Of a stretch of 64,000 nt of DNA, positions 40,184 to 49,570 are shown piece after piece. The notes beneath the pieces were generated by a model. The model had not been told where the DNA came from. It did not search any database and saw nothing but the letters and a program-made list of their open reading frames with translations. The stretch spans positions 62,001-126,000 of the forward strand of contig NZ_CAMFHB010000005.1 of the NCBI RefSeq assembly GCF_945952055.1, given 5' to 3'. Positions within the stretch are counted from its first letter, which is position 1. The number at the start of each line of letters is the position of its first letter. A program made the position numbers and the translations under genes. Source of the DNA: an uncultured Alsobacter sp. Its GTDB lineage: Bacteria > Pseudomonadota > Alphaproteobacteria > Rhizobiales > Beijerinckiaceae.

Positions 40184-40456
40184 TCAATGGAAGAAGTAGG
40201 GATCGAGGACGCGAACCTCGGTGATGCTGTCGACCGGCAGGCCGTTGCGCCGGGCGGCGCTGCGGATCGCCTCGGGGGATGGCCCGTCGTAGATGCAGAA
40301 CGTCTTGGTCTTGTCGGGCGAGACGTAGGACTGAACCCAGGTCACGCCGCCTTCGGCGTTCTGGTCCACGACCGTGGAGCAGGCCTTGGCCCCGGCCGGG
40401 TCGGCGGGGATCTTCAGGCCGTCGGGAAAGGTGCGTTCGACCATGTAGCGCGGCAT
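40184..40456 (-). CDS. DUF4242 protein (small ferredoxin-like fold)
   Basis: The 90-residue protein matches DUF4242 in length and pattern (YMVERTFPDGL at the start, VTWVQSYVSPDKTKTFCIYDGPSPEAIR in the middle). A Streptomyces relative binds nickel, but the role is not known. It is divergent from the large ATPase-LuxR regulator, with a perfect palindrome between them, so it is probably that regulator's target. Confidence 0.85.
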   Translation of the reverse strand: MPRYMVERTFPDGLKIPADPAGAKACSTVVDQNAEGGVTWVQSYVSPDKTKTFCIYDGPSPEAIRSAARRNGLPVDSITEVRVLDPYFFH

Positions 40457-40522
40457 CGTCGGTCTCCTTGTGGACGCCCTGGCGGGGCGATGCTTGCAGG
40501 ATGCCGCTGGGACCCGCCGGTC

Positions 40523-40564
40523 GCATGGGGAAGGTTCCCCATGCCGGGTCGCCGCGGTTCCCCA
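40523..40564. promoter_or_regulatory. Candidate operator between DUF4242 gene and LuxR-type regulator
   Basis: GCATGGGGAA (40523-40532) and TTCCCCATGC (40535-40544) form a perfect 10-2-10 palindrome. A third half-site GGTTCCCCA recurs at 40556-40564, 23 bases after the one at 40533. The array lies 67 bases upstream of the DUF4242 start and 58 bases before the regulator start. Confidence 0.65.
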
Positions 40565-40621
40565 GGACCAGGCCGCGCGCTAGGCTTCGCCGACCTGCAA
40601 CCCCGAGCGTCGTGGCGGCCC

Positions 40622-43120
40622 GTGCTCCTCGAGCGATCCAGCGAGTTCGACCGGCTGACGCGCTGCCTGGAGGCCGCGGCAACGGGCCAGGGCTGTGTCG
40701 TGGCGGTGCTTGGCGAGGCCGGGATCGGCAAGACCAGCCTGATCGAGGCGTTCGCCCGCGAGGTCGCCGGTCGTGCCCGCGTGCTGCGCAGTGCCTGCGA
40801 CGACCTCGCCATCTCCGAGCCGCTGGGACCCCTGTGGGATCTCGCCCGCGAGGCCGACGTGACGCTGGCCCGCAGCGCCGCGGCCCCCGTCGCCCTGTTC
40901 TCGGAGGTCCTCGGCTTCCTCTCGGCGGGCGAGGTCCCGACGCTGATCGCGATCGAGGACATCCACTGGGCGGACGACGCCACGCTGGATTTCGTGCGCT
41001 ACATCGGCCGGCGCGTGGCGCGCACCCGCATCATCATGGTCCTGACGGCGCGCAACGAGAGCAGCGAGGCGCGAAAGCGGGTCCGCCGGGCCGTGGCCGA
41101 CATTCCCGCCGAGGCGCTGGTGCGGATCGAGGTGCCCCCTCTCAGCGTTGATGCGGTGGCCGAACTGGCGCGCGCCACACGGATCGACCCGAGGGCGCTT
41201 CACCGCGCCACGGGCGGCAACGCGTTCTTCGTCACCGAAGCCGTGCTGTCGGGCAGCGCCGAGACCACCCCGGCCGGCATCGAGGACACCGTGCTCCTGC
41301 GGGCCGACCGCCTCGCGTCGGCGGCCCGGGCTGTCCTCGACCGGGCGTCGGTGTTCCCGTCGCGCGTGGAGGCGGCCACGATCGCGGCGCTGCTGGGGCC
41401 GGACGCCGGGCAAGGCATTCAGGACTGCATCGGCGCCGGCCTGCTCGTCGAAGTCGGCCCCTTCGTGCAGTTCCGGCACGAGATGGCGCGACGCGTGGTG
41501 GAACGCTCGCTCGGCGCGGCCCGCCGCCGCGACATCAACGCCCGGGTCCTGGACCTGCTGCTCCGGCGCGGAGACACCCCGCCCGTGCACCTGGTGCACC
41601 ATGCGCGCGAGGCCGGCGATTTCGAATTGATCCACGATCTCGCGCCCGATGCCGCGCGCCAGGCCTCGCAGGTCGGTGCGCATCGCGAGGCGGCGTCGAT
41701 CCTGGCGGCAAGCCTCGGGGCGCCGGGCGGCGACGCGCTGCCGGACCGTGCGAATCGGCTCGTCCAGTACGCGACGGAACTGCACCTCACCGGCCGGATC
41801 GCGGAGGCCATGGAGTGCCTCGTCCGCGCGTTGGCCGTCTTCCGCGAAACGGGCGATCGCCTGCGCGAGGGCGACGGCCTGCGTTGGATGTCGCGCCTGA
41901 ACTACCTCGCCGGCCAGCGCGCCGCGGCGGACGCCTATGGGCGGGAGGCGGTAGCCTGCCTCGAGAGCCTGCCCGAGGGGCCGGAGCTGGCCATGGCCCG
42001 GTCCAACCTGTCCCAGCTCGCCATGCTCGCCGACGAGGTCGAGCCGGCGCTGGAGCACGGGCGGATGGCGGCCGATCTCGCCCGCCGCCTCGATCGACCG
42101 GACATCCTGAGCCACGCCCTCAACAACATGGGCGCGGCGCGGCACTGGATCGATCCCCAGGCCGGCAGGCGGGAGCTCGAGGACGCCCTCGCCCTCGCGC
42201 TGCAGGGCGAGCTCCAGGAACACGCGGCACGCGCCTACACCAACCTCGCCTACGTGATGGTGCTGGACCGGGACCACATCCCGGCCGGTCGGGTCCTGGA
42301 GGAGGGCATCGGCTACTGCACCGACCGCGACCTCGACACCTGGCGCGACTACATGGGTGCCTGGCAGGCGGAGCTGCTGCTGCGCATCGGGCGCTGGGAC
42401 GACGCGGCGGCCTGGGCGCAGCGCGTCCTCTCCAATCCGATGGCGCCGCCGCTCGCGCGCTTCCCGGCCTGCGTGGCCCTGGCCCGGCTGCGGGTCCGGC
42501 GCGGGGATGCCGCCGGCGAGCTGGTGCGCGAGGCGGAGGACTACCTGGTCGCCGGCCGCGAGCTGCAGCGCCTGGCAACCTACGCGCTCCTGCTGGCGGA
42601 ACGCGCCTGGATCTCCGGCGAAGGGGTGGCGACGGCCCGGGACCACCTGCGCGAGGTGCTCTCGCTGCGGCCCAACGCGTCGCTCTACCGGGACGTGGCG
42701 TTCTGGGCCCGGGTGCTCTCGCCCGACGCCGACGGCGTCCTGTCGCAGGAGGACGAGCCACCCGCCGACATGCCGTTCGAGACCGCGGTGTTCCTGTCGT
42801 GCCGTCCCGATGCGGACGTCGACCGGGCCATGGCCATCCTCGAGGACCTGCAGGCGACGGCCGCCCTGACCCGCGTCCTGCGGGACCGGCCGGGCCAGCG
42901 CGCCCGATCGTCCCGCGCCGACGGGCCGGACAGGCTGACGCCGCGCGAGCGTGACATCCTGGAGCACCTGAACCGTGGCCTCAGCAACAAGGCCATCGCC
43001 CGCGCGCTCGGCATCTCTCCGAAGACCGTGGACCACCACGTGTCCGCCGTCATCGCCAAGCTGGAGGCGACGTCGCGCGCCCACGCGGCCGCGGTGGCCC
43101 GGGAGCGCGGCCTGGTGTGA
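40622..43120 (+). CDS. ATPase-LuxR (MalT/LAL-like) transcriptional regulator
   Basis: From GTG 40622 the protein has 832 residues: an AAA/NACHT-like ATPase (Walker A GEAGIGKT at 31-38; Walker B IAIEDIHWADD near 105), a long helical TPR-like middle, and a C-terminal LuxR helix-turn-helix (LTPRERDILEHLNRGLSNKAIARALGISP is split over about 772-805). Such LAL proteins use ATP and an inducer to form active oligomers. An ATG at 40541 would add 27 residues but lies inside the palindrome, so I prefer the GTG. Confidence 0.88.
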   Translation: MLLERSSEFDRLTRCLEAAATGQGCVVAVLGEAGIGKTSLIEAFAREVAGRARVLRSACDDLAISEPLGPLWDLAREADVTLARSAAAPVALFSEVLGFLSAGEVPTLIAIEDIHWADDATLDFVRYIGRRVARTRIIMVLTARNESSEARKRVRRAVADIPAEALVRIEVPPLSVDAVAELARATRIDPRALHRATGGNAFFVTEAVLSGSAETTPAGIEDTVLLRADRLASAARAVLDRASVFPSRVEAATIAALLGPDAGQGIQDCIGAGLLVEVGPFVQFRHEMARRVVERSLGAARRRDINARVLDLLLRRGDTPPVHLVHHAREAGDFELIHDLAPDAARQASQVGAHREAASILAASLGAPGGDALPDRANRLVQYATELHLTGRIAEAMECLVRALAVFRETGDRLREGDGLRWMSRLNYLAGQRAAADAYGREAVACLESLPEGPELAMARSNLSQLAMLADEVEPALEHGRMAADLARRLDRPDILSHALNNMGAARHWIDPQAGRRELEDALALALQGELQEHAARAYTNLAYVMVLDRDHIPAGRVLEEGIGYCTDRDLDTWRDYMGAWQAELLLRIGRWDDAAAWAQRVLSNPMAPPLARFPACVALARLRVRRGDAAGELVREAEDYLVAGRELQRLATYALLLAERAWISGEGVATARDHLREVLSLRPNASLYRDVAFWARVLSPDADGVLSQEDEPPADMPFETAVFLSCRPDADVDRAMAILEDLQATAALTRVLRDRPGQRARSSRADGPDRLTPRERDILEHLNRGLSNKAIARALGISPKTVDHHVSAVIAKLEATSRAHAAAVARERGLV

Positions 43121-43141
43121 GGGGTGGCGTGGCGTGAGGGG

Positions 43142-43167
43142 TGGCCTGGGGCACGGGCCTCAGGCCA
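43142..43167. terminator. Hairpin between LuxR-type regulator and patatin gene
   Basis: TGGCCTG (43142-43148) pairs with CAGGCCA (43161-43167) at the convergent gene ends, overlapping the patatin stop. No T tract. Confidence 0.35.
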
Positions 43168-44197
43168 GTTCCTTCTGCAGGTCCAGCGTTCCCTCCACGC
43201 CGATCATGTCGAATTGGGTCTTGAGGAAGCGCCGCCCGGCCGCGACGCCGAGCTCGTGCAGGCGCTGGAAGAAGTCCCAGTCGGCCTTGAGCTTGGTTGC
43301 GGCGCCCAGGCCCGCGAGCTCGTGCTGGGCGTCGATGCGGTGCAGGCGGATGCGCTTGTAGTGGGTGTCCTTCAGCCGGCCGGCGTCGATGAGCCGGCGG
43401 ACGAAGTCGATGGCGCGGAATTCGTGCATCAGGGACGCGTTGAAGGTGATCTCGTTGACGCGCTCGAGGATGTCGCGGGCGTTGTCGGGGGTCTCGTCGC
43501 GCTTGATCGGGTTGATCTGCACGAGGACGATGTCCTCGGTCTGTGTCTCGGTGAAGAAAGGGAACAGCACGGGATTGCCCATGTAGCCGCCGTCCCAGTA
43601 GGGGACGCCGCCGATCTCGACCGGCTTGAACAGGGTCGGGAGCGCCGCGGACGCCATCAGCACGTCGGCGCGCATCTCGTCGCGGCGGAACACGCGGACC
43701 TTTCCGGTGTGCACGTTGGTGGCGGCGATGAAGAGCTTGATGGGGTCGTAGCGGCGCACGGCGTCGAAGTCGATGTGGCTCTCCACGACGTCGCGCAGCG
43801 GGTTGATCTCGAGCGGGTTGAAGGTCGTCGGTGCCGCGAAGACGGGCGCGAAGGGCAGCCAGCCGGCGCCGTTTCCGCCGCCCAGGCCCCAGGCTCCCAG
43901 GAACACGTCGAGGAGCGCGCGCTGCGGGCCGCTGAGGTTGCCGTCCACGCTGACCGCCTGCCAGAAGGCGGCGAGCTTGGTGCGGGCCACTTCTGGGCCT
44001 CCGGCGGCGATGCCGCCCAGCATGACCGCGGCGTTCATGGCCCCCGCGCTCGTTCCCGAGATGCCCTCAATGGCGAGGCGCCCGTCCGCGAGCAGGGCAT
44101 CGATCACGCCCCAGGTGAAGGCGCCATGGGCGCCGCCACCCTGGAGGGCGAGGTTGACCGGTTTCGGCCGGCCGGCCGCTCTGACGCCCGACATCAC
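43160..44197 (-). CDS. Patatin-like phospholipase
   Basis: The 345-residue protein has the oxyanion loop GGGAHGAF (about 20-27), the nucleophile elbow GTSAG and the catalytic Asp in WDGGYMGNP. Patatin enzymes release fatty acids from lipids; no signal peptide is seen, so it acts in the cytoplasm or at the inner face. It overlaps the 3-hydroxybutyrate dehydrogenase gene by 4 bases, so a role with PHB granules or their lipid layer is plausible. Confidence 0.92.
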   Translation of the reverse strand: MMSGVRAAGRPKPVNLALQGGGAHGAFTWGVIDALLADGRLAIEGISGTSAGAMNAAVMLGGIAAGGPEVARTKLAAFWQAVSVDGNLSGPQRALLDVFLGAWGLGGGNGAGWLPFAPVFAAPTTFNPLEINPLRDVVESHIDFDAVRRYDPIKLFIAATNVHTGKVRVFRRDEMRADVLMASAALPTLFKPVEIGGVPYWDGGYMGNPVLFPFFTETQTEDIVLVQINPIKRDETPDNARDILERVNEITFNASLMHEFRAIDFVRRLIDAGRLKDTHYKRIRLHRIDAQHELAGLGAATKLKADWDFFQRLHELGVAAGRRFLKTQFDMIGVEGTLDLQKELA

Positions 44198-44991
44198 TGC
44201 GCTGTCCAGCCGCCGTCGATCGAGAGGTTGCTCCCTGTGATCTGGGACGCCGCGTCGCTCGCCAGGAACACCGCCATGGCCGCCACCTGTTCGGGGGTGA
44301 CGAACTGCTTGGTGGGCTGGGCGGCGAGCAGCACGTCGTCGATCACCTGCTCGCGCGTCAGGCCACGCGTCTTCATCGTGTCGGGGATCTGCTTCTCGAC
44401 GAGCGGGGTCCAGACATAGCCCGGCGAGATGCAGTTGACCGTGACGCCGTAGGGGGCGAGCTCAAGCGCCACCGTCTTGGTGAGCCCTGTGAGCCCGTGC
44501 TTGGCCGTGACGTAGGCGGCCTTGAACGGCGAGGCCACGAGCGAATGGGCCGAGGCGGTCGAGATGATCCGCCCCCAGCGGCGCCTCTTCATCCCGGGCA
44601 CCGCCGTCCGGATGGCGTAGAAGGCCGCCGAGAGGTTGATCGCGATGATCTGGTCCCACTTCGCGAGGGGTAACTCCTCGATGGGCGACACGAACTGGAT
44701 GCCGGCGTTGTTGACCAGGATGTCGACCGATCCGAAACCCGCCTCGGCATCGGCCACCATGCCCGTCACCTCGTCGGACGCCAGCATGTTGGCCGGCGAG
44801 TAGACGACGCGCACGCCGAAGTCTTTCTCGATTCCCGCACGCACGGCCTCGATCTCGTCGGCGCTGCCGAGGCCGTTGATGACGAGATTGGCGCCCTCGG
44901 CGGCCAGTGCCCGGGCGATCGCGAGCCCGATGCCGGAGGTCGAGCCGGTGACGACCGCGTTGCGGCCCTTGAGGGAGGTTGAGAGAGTCAT
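44194..44991 (-). CDS. bdhA: D-3-hydroxybutyrate dehydrogenase
   Basis: The 265-residue short-chain dehydrogenase has VTGSTSGIGLAIARAL, LVNNAGIQFVSPIEE, catalytic Ser and Tyr-x3-Lys (STASAHSLVASPFKAAYVTAK is split), and the C-terminal SNLSIDGGWTAQ typical of BdhA. It oxidises 3-hydroxybutyrate to acetoacetate, the second step of PHB use. ATG 44991 follows GGAG-like sequence; a longer frame to 45105 would include the promoter. phaZ lies about 5.5 kb away. Confidence 0.94.
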   Translation of the reverse strand: MTLSTSLKGRNAVVTGSTSGIGLAIARALAAEGANLVINGLGSADEIEAVRAGIEKDFGVRVVYSPANMLASDEVTGMVADAEAGFGSVDILVNNAGIQFVSPIEELPLAKWDQIIAINLSAAFYAIRTAVPGMKRRRWGRIISTASAHSLVASPFKAAYVTAKHGLTGLTKTVALELAPYGVTVNCISPGYVWTPLVEKQIPDTMKTRGLTREQVIDDVLLAAQPTKQFVTPEQVAAMAVFLASDAASQITGSNLSIDGGWTAQ

Positions 44992-45041
44992 GACCCGTTC
45001 TCCACTGGGCGGCGCCCGGTCGGCCGGGACGAGCCGCATCA

Positions 45042-45082
45042 TGCAGTGCAACATAAACCTTGCCGGTCTTTCTGCAATGCAG
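45042..45082 (-). promoter_or_regulatory. bdhA promoter with PhaR-type operator
   Basis: On the minus strand TTGCAG (45077-45072) and TATGTT (45055-45050) with a 16-base spacer form a promoter. The -35 overlaps CTGCAATGCAG (45072-45082), a perfect CTGC-N3-GCAG PhaR-type site. TGCAGTGCA (45042-45050) lies just after the -10. Confidence 0.6.
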
Positions 45083-45170
45083 CATGGACGGCATGGTTGC
45101 CCCACAGTGGTGCGAAGGCCCTTGAGCCCCTAGATTAGAGCGAGGCGCCGCGCCGGCGCCGGAGATGGCC

Positions 45171-45710
45171 ATGTCGCAGGACAGCGATCACGCTCACGAC
45201 CACGGTCCCGCCGGGGGATCGCACCATCATCACCACCACGAGGGTCCCTGCGCGCACGCGGTCGGCCGCAGCGAGCGCGTGCCGGCGGCGCTGGACGAGG
45301 CCGAAGCCTCCTGCGAGACGCGCGGCCTGAGGCTCACGCCCATCCGGCGGCAGGTTTTGGAAGCGCTCTACGCCAATCACCGCCCGGCCAGTGCCTATGA
45401 CCTCATCGACGCGCTGGCCGCCGGCGGCGACAAGCGACATGCGCCCGTCACGATCTACCGGGCCCTGGATTTCCTGCTCGAGAACGGCTTCGTCCACCGG
45501 CTCGAAAGCCGCAACGCGTTCATCGCCTGTCCCTTCACCCACAAGCCCGGGGAGCCGGTGGTGTTCCTCATCTGCGAGCGCTGCGGCGGCGTGGACGAGG
45601 CCGTGTCGGAGGACCTGGCGAGCGCCCTCTCGCGGCTGACGCAGGCGCAGGGTTTCCAGCCGCGCACGCGTGTCATCGAATTGGCAGGTTGCTGCTCCCA
45701 TTGTACCTGA
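45171..45710 (+). CDS. zur: Fur-family zinc regulator Zur
   Basis: The 179-residue protein has a His-rich N terminus (HAHDHGPAGGSHHHHHHEG), a winged helix (RLTPIRRQVLEALYANHRPASAYDL) and a dimer domain with two CxxC pairs (CERCGG and CSHC) that hold structural zinc. The Cys-rich end and His tail fit Zur rather than Fur. I chose ATG 45171, 6 bases after GGAG; ATG 45165 directly abuts it. It is divergent from bdhA. Confidence 0.87.
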   Translation: MSQDSDHAHDHGPAGGSHHHHHHEGPCAHAVGRSERVPAALDEAEASCETRGLRLTPIRRQVLEALYANHRPASAYDLIDALAAGGDKRHAPVTIYRALDFLLENGFVHRLESRNAFIACPFTHKPGEPVVFLICERCGGVDEAVSEDLASALSRLTQAQGFQPRTRVIELAGCCSHCT

Positions 45711-45793
45711 CAGCCCTGCGCGGGGCCGGTGTTGCGCGCGGACGCGGGATGACCGATCCTGACGCGGCACGACGCCATGCTTGACACTGTGAA

Positions 45794-47116
45794 GTGACAA
45801 CCTCCTCAAACGCCCGGTTCGGCCCGATGACCAGCCCCTCCCCTGACGCCATGTCCTGCCTGCCGCCGCCCGTGACGTCGGGCCCGGCCGACCGCAAGCG
45901 GACCGTGGGCGTGCGGGTCGGCCCCGTCCTGGTGGGCGGCGGCGCGCCCGTGGTCGTCCAGTCGATGACGAACACCGACACCGCCGACATCGACTCCACC
46001 GTCGCGCAGGTCGCGGCGCTGGCGCGGGCGGGCTCGGAGATCGTGCGCATCACGGTGGACCGCGACGAGGCCGCCGCGGCGGTCCCGCACATCAAGGACA
46101 AGCTCCTGAAGCGCGGCATCGCCGTGCCGCTGGTGGGCGATTTCCACTACATCGGCCACACGCTGCTGGCGAACCATCCGGCCTGCGCGGAGGCGCTCGA
46201 CAAGTACCGGATCAACCCCGGCAATGTCGGGTTCAAGGACAAGAAGGACCGGCAGTTCTCGGCCATCGTCGAGATGGCGATCCGCCACGGCAAGGCTGTG
46301 CGCATCGGCGCCAACTGGGGCTCGCTGGACCAGGAGCTCCTCACCCATCTCATGGACGTGAACGCGGCGAGCGCCGCGCCTCTCGACGCCCGTGCCGTGA
46401 CCCGCGAGGCCATGGTGCAATCGGCGCTCCTGTCGGCCGAACGGGCCGAGGAGATCGGCCTGGCCCGCGACCGCATCATCCTGTCGGCCAAGGTGTCGGC
46501 CGTGCAGGAGCTGATCGCCGTCTACCGGATGCTGGCGGCGCGCTCGGACTACGCCCTGCACCTGGGCCTGACGGAGGCCGGCATGGGCTCCAAGGGCATC
46601 GTCGCCTCGTCGGCGGCCATGGGCATCCTTCTCCAGGACGGCATCGGCGACACGATCCGCGTGTCGCTGACGCCCGAGCCCGGCGGCGACCGCACGCTGG
46701 AGGTCAAGGTCGCGCAGGAGATCCTGCAGACGATGGGCTTCCGTACCTTCGTGCCGCTGGTGGCCGCGTGCCCCGGATGCGGGCGCACGACCTCGACGGT
46801 GTTCCAGGAGCTCGCCCGCGACATCCAGGACTGGATCAACGTGTCCATGCCCGAGTGGCGCAAGACGCATCCGGGCGTCGAGGTCCTGAACGTGGCGGTC
46901 ATGGGCTGCATCGTGAACGGACCCGGCGAATCCAAGCATGCCGACATCGGGATCTCGCTGCCCGGCACGGGCGAGACGCCGGCCGCCCCCGTCTTCATCG
47001 ACGGACGCAAGGCCGTGACCCTGCGCGGCCCGACCATCGCGGCCGAGTTCAAGACGCTCGTGCAGGACTACATCGAGGGTCGCTTCGGCAAGGGCGCGCG
47101 CAACGCGGCGGAGTGA
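45794..47116 (+). CDS. ispG: 4-hydroxy-3-methylbut-2-enyl diphosphate synthase
   Basis: The 440-residue enzyme performs the sixth step of the MEP isoprenoid pathway with a [4Fe-4S] cluster. Cluster Cys are in ACPGCGRTT and [10 protein letters not shown]. The N-terminal TIM barrel has VQSMTNTDT and GDFHYIGH. The family's bacterial long-insert region is absent, as usual. GTG 45794 gives a Ser/Pro-rich leader; ATG 45827 is an equal alternative. It is 83 bases after zur. Confidence 0.96.
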   Translation: MTTSSNARFGPMTSPSPDAMSCLPPPVTSGPADRKRTVGVRVGPVLVGGGAPVVVQSMTNTDTADIDSTVAQVAALARAGSEIVRITVDRDEAAAAVPHIKDKLLKRGIAVPLVGDFHYIGHTLLANHPACAEALDKYRINPGNVGFKDKKDRQFSAIVEMAIRHGKAVRIGANWGSLDQELLTHLMDVNAASAAPLDARAVTREAMVQSALLSAERAEEIGLARDRIILSAKVSAVQELIAVYRMLAARSDYALHLGLTEAGMGSKGIVASSAAMGILLQDGIGDTIRVSLTPEPGGDRTLEVKVAQEILQTMGFRTFVPLVAACPGCGRTTSTVFQELARDIQDWINVSMPEWRKTHPGVEVLNVAVMGCIVNGPGESKHADIGISLPGTGETPAAPVFIDGRKAVTLRGPTIAAEFKTLVQDYIEGRFGKGARNAAE

Positions 47117-47143
47117 CCTTCATCCGCCTTCGGGAGACCGTCG

Positions 47144-47701
47144 ATGACCGAACCGGTGCCACCGCCCCTGTCCTCGCCGCGCACGTGGTACTGGCCCTTC
47201 GGCCTCGGCGCCGGTCTCGTCGCGCTCGCGGTGCTGTGCTTCTACCGGTCCTATTTCAACGTCGTCGACAACCCGACGCTGATCGGCCTGTTCATGCTGA
47301 TCGGCGGCGTGGCGGAAGGCATTCTCGCCGTGTTCGGCAGGGCCTGGACCGAGTTCGTGAAGGATCTCGCACCCGCCCTGCTCTACGTGATCGTGGGCAT
47401 GGTGGTGATCGCCGACCCGCTGGCCGGATCGTTCTGGCTGACGCTGGTGCTGGCGGCGGCCTTCATCACCGGCGCGGTCTATCGCGCCACGGCATGGCTG
47501 CGGGATCGGCCGCTACGCGGCTGGACGATGCTCGCGGTGGCGGCCGCGGTCACGATCGTCGTCTGGCTGGCGCTCGTATGGACCTGGCCGCGATCGGGCA
47601 TCTGGGTGCTCGGCACGGTGGCCGGCGTCGGACTGGCCGTGACGGGCTGGTCGTGGATCCAGCGGGGCTGGTCGGCCCGGACGGCGCACGAAGAACTGTA
47701 G
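47144..47701 (+). CDS. HdeD/DUF308-family membrane protein
   Basis: The 185-residue protein has about six transmembrane segments in a tandem arrangement (LGAGLVALAVLCF, LIGLFMLIGGVAEGI, LLYVIVGMVVIADPLAG), the HdeD plan. E. coli HdeD helps acid survival; others are uncharacterised. It starts 27 bases after ispG and may be cotranscribed. It is convergent with the DUF6600-like gene. Confidence 0.82.
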   Translation: MTEPVPPPLSSPRTWYWPFGLGAGLVALAVLCFYRSYFNVVDNPTLIGLFMLIGGVAEGILAVFGRAWTEFVKDLAPALLYVIVGMVVIADPLAGSFWLTLVLAAAFITGAVYRATAWLRDRPLRGWTMLAVAAAVTIVVWLALVWTWPRSGIWVLGTVAGVGLAVTGWSWIQRGWSARTAHEEL

Positions 47702-47743
47702 GAGGCGGAGGCCGCAACGCGCGGCCCCCGCCCGTCGAGATCG

Positions 47744-49480
47744 TCAGTCGCCGGATTGGCCCGCAGGCAGCTTGCGCTGGGGCTGGCCGGCGGCATCGCC
47801 GCCCTTCGCACGACCTGGAGCCATGGCGGCTCCACCGCGTTCCGCGGCGCCGTCCGGCGCGGCGCGCGACGGCGCATCCGCGCCGCCCGAACGCGGCCGG
47901 ACCGTGCCGGTCGCCTCCGAGGGAGCCCCGCCGTTGCGCTGGGCGGGTTCGGCGCGCTGGGCCGCTCCCAGGGGTTCCGCGCGCTGGCCAGAACGGGCGC
48001 CTGCACCCTCGGCCGGCGTGCCGCCCATCCGAGGCCGCTGCTGCTCGTCGGCCTGGGCCCGGCCCTTCGGCTGCTCGCCCGGGCTCGGCCGTTCGTCCGA
48101 CTGGGCCCGCTCGGGCTGCGCGCCACGCCGACCGGTGTCCTCGGCCGTCGAGCGGCCCTGGCCCGGCTCCGGCTGGCGTTCGGCGCGACCGTTGGCCGGG
48201 GTCTTCTCCGGCTTTTCGGCGGCCTTCTGGTCCGGCCCGTCGCTCGCGGGCTTGCGCCGCTCGGCGTTCTGGCCCGCCGCGTCGTTGCCGCGCGGCTTCT
48301 CGGACGCGGTGTCACGCGCCTTGTCGCGGGCGGGCGGGGTCGCGGCGGTATCGGCCTTGGACGGGTCGCCGTTGCGCGCCGCATCCTTGGCGGCACCCTT
48401 GGCGTCGTCCTTGGTCGCGTCCTTCGAGGCGTCCTTGGACAGGTCCTTGGGAGCGGTCTGGGCCGCGTCCTTGGTCCCGGGCTTGTCCGCCTCTCGGGCC
48501 GCGTCGACCTTGCCGGCGTCCTTCGCTCCCGGGGAGGCCGGTGCCGTGGCGCTGTTCTGCCGGGCCCTGGCCGCGGCGTCCGGAGCCGTGGCGGCGTCGG
48601 GCGCACTGGCCGTACCCGCCGGCGTGTCGGCGGCGGCCGGCGCGTTGGGGGGCGTGGCTTGCGGGGTCGTGGCCTGCGTCGGCTGAGGCGCCGTGGCCGG
48701 AGCCGTGCGGGCCTCGGTGGCGATGGCGCGCACCGGCGCGGGGACGGGCACGGCCTCGGCGCGCGGAATGTTGCGCGTCTCGATGCGCACGTCGCTTTCG
48801 CGCTCGAGCACCTCGGGCCGCAGTGCCAGGTTCACCGCATAGGCGCCGCGCACCTCGACCCGGCCGGCCGGCCGCGTCTCGCGGTAGACCTCGGTGACCT
48901 CGGTCTCGCGCACGAAGACGGTGCTGACGCGCTGGGCGGTGATGTCGCGGGCGGGCACGAACACCCACTCCTCCTCCTCGCGGATCGGGGTGGAGCGGTC
49001 GCGGCGCACCGTGACGCGAACGTTCTCGGGCGGCAGCGGCCGCCAGCCGATATGCCGCTTGCTGCGCCGCCATTCGACCCAGGCCGGAGCCCATTTCGTG
49101 TCGGCCACCCAGACCCAGCCCTGGTCGGGATCCTCGAACCAGCGTCCGTAGTGGTAGGTCACCTCGGCCCAGGGTTCGTCGGACTCGAAATACCAGCCCA
49201 CGTCGGCGTTGTAGATCCAACGGCCGTGCGTGTAGGGCTTCCAGTCGCGGTCGACGTCGGCCGGCCGCCAGGCCTGGCCCACCTGGGCGACGCGGACGAA
49301 CCGACCCATCGGCTCGACCTTGTCGCGCAACGTCTCGACCGTGACGGTCGTCTCGCGCGTCGTCGTCGTCTCGACGGTGCGCCGGTTCGCCTGGGCATCG
49401 GCCGGGATGGCCCCCAGGACGGGCAGGGCCGCCAGCAGGGCCGCCGCCGCGACATGTGCAAGGATATGCGTGGATTTCAC
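47744..49480 (-). CDS. Exported DUF6600-like protein with long disordered tail
   Basis: GTG 49480 lies 6 bases after AAGGGAGG and gives 578 residues. A signal peptide (about 1-30, ending ADAQ) leads to a domain with repeated YxxGRWxY / GWVWVxD / WxPAWVEWR units (about 60-170), the DUF6600 pattern. From about 240 on the sequence is disordered and rich in Ala, Lys, Asp, Pro, Arg and Gln. Function unknown; the tail could bind cell-wall polymers. Confidence 0.78.
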   Translation of the reverse strand: MKSTHILAHVAAAALLAALPVLGAIPADAQANRRTVETTTTRETTVTVETLRDKVEPMGRFVRVAQVGQAWRPADVDRDWKPYTHGRWIYNADVGWYFESDEPWAEVTYHYGRWFEDPDQGWVWVADTKWAPAWVEWRRSKRHIGWRPLPPENVRVTVRRDRSTPIREEEEWVFVPARDITAQRVSTVFVRETEVTEVYRETRPAGRVEVRGAYAVNLALRPEVLERESDVRIETRNIPRAEAVPVPAPVRAIATEARTAPATAPQPTQATTPQATPPNAPAAADTPAGTASAPDAATAPDAAARARQNSATAPASPGAKDAGKVDAAREADKPGTKDAAQTAPKDLSKDASKDATKDDAKGAAKDAARNGDPSKADTAATPPARDKARDTASEKPRGNDAAGQNAERRKPASDGPDQKAAEKPEKTPANGRAERQPEPGQGRSTAEDTGRRGAQPERAQSDERPSPGEQPKGRAQADEQQRPRMGGTPAEGAGARSGQRAEPLGAAQRAEPAQRNGGAPSEATGTVRPRSGGADAPSRAAPDGAAERGGAAMAPGRAKGGDAAGQPQRKLPAGQSGD

Positions 49481-49570
49481 GAGCAACCTCCCTTGGCAGG
49501 GTTGAGGGTGCTCCAACGCGGGCTCCGGCCCCAGGTTCCGGCCCCCGGTTCCTGCCGGGCCGGCTCCGGC

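Noticed and set aside
40580-43084. 834-codon open frame antisense to the LuxR-type regulator
   Set aside because: Low-complexity Arg/Gly/His/Val product; the plus strand has Walker and LuxR motifs.
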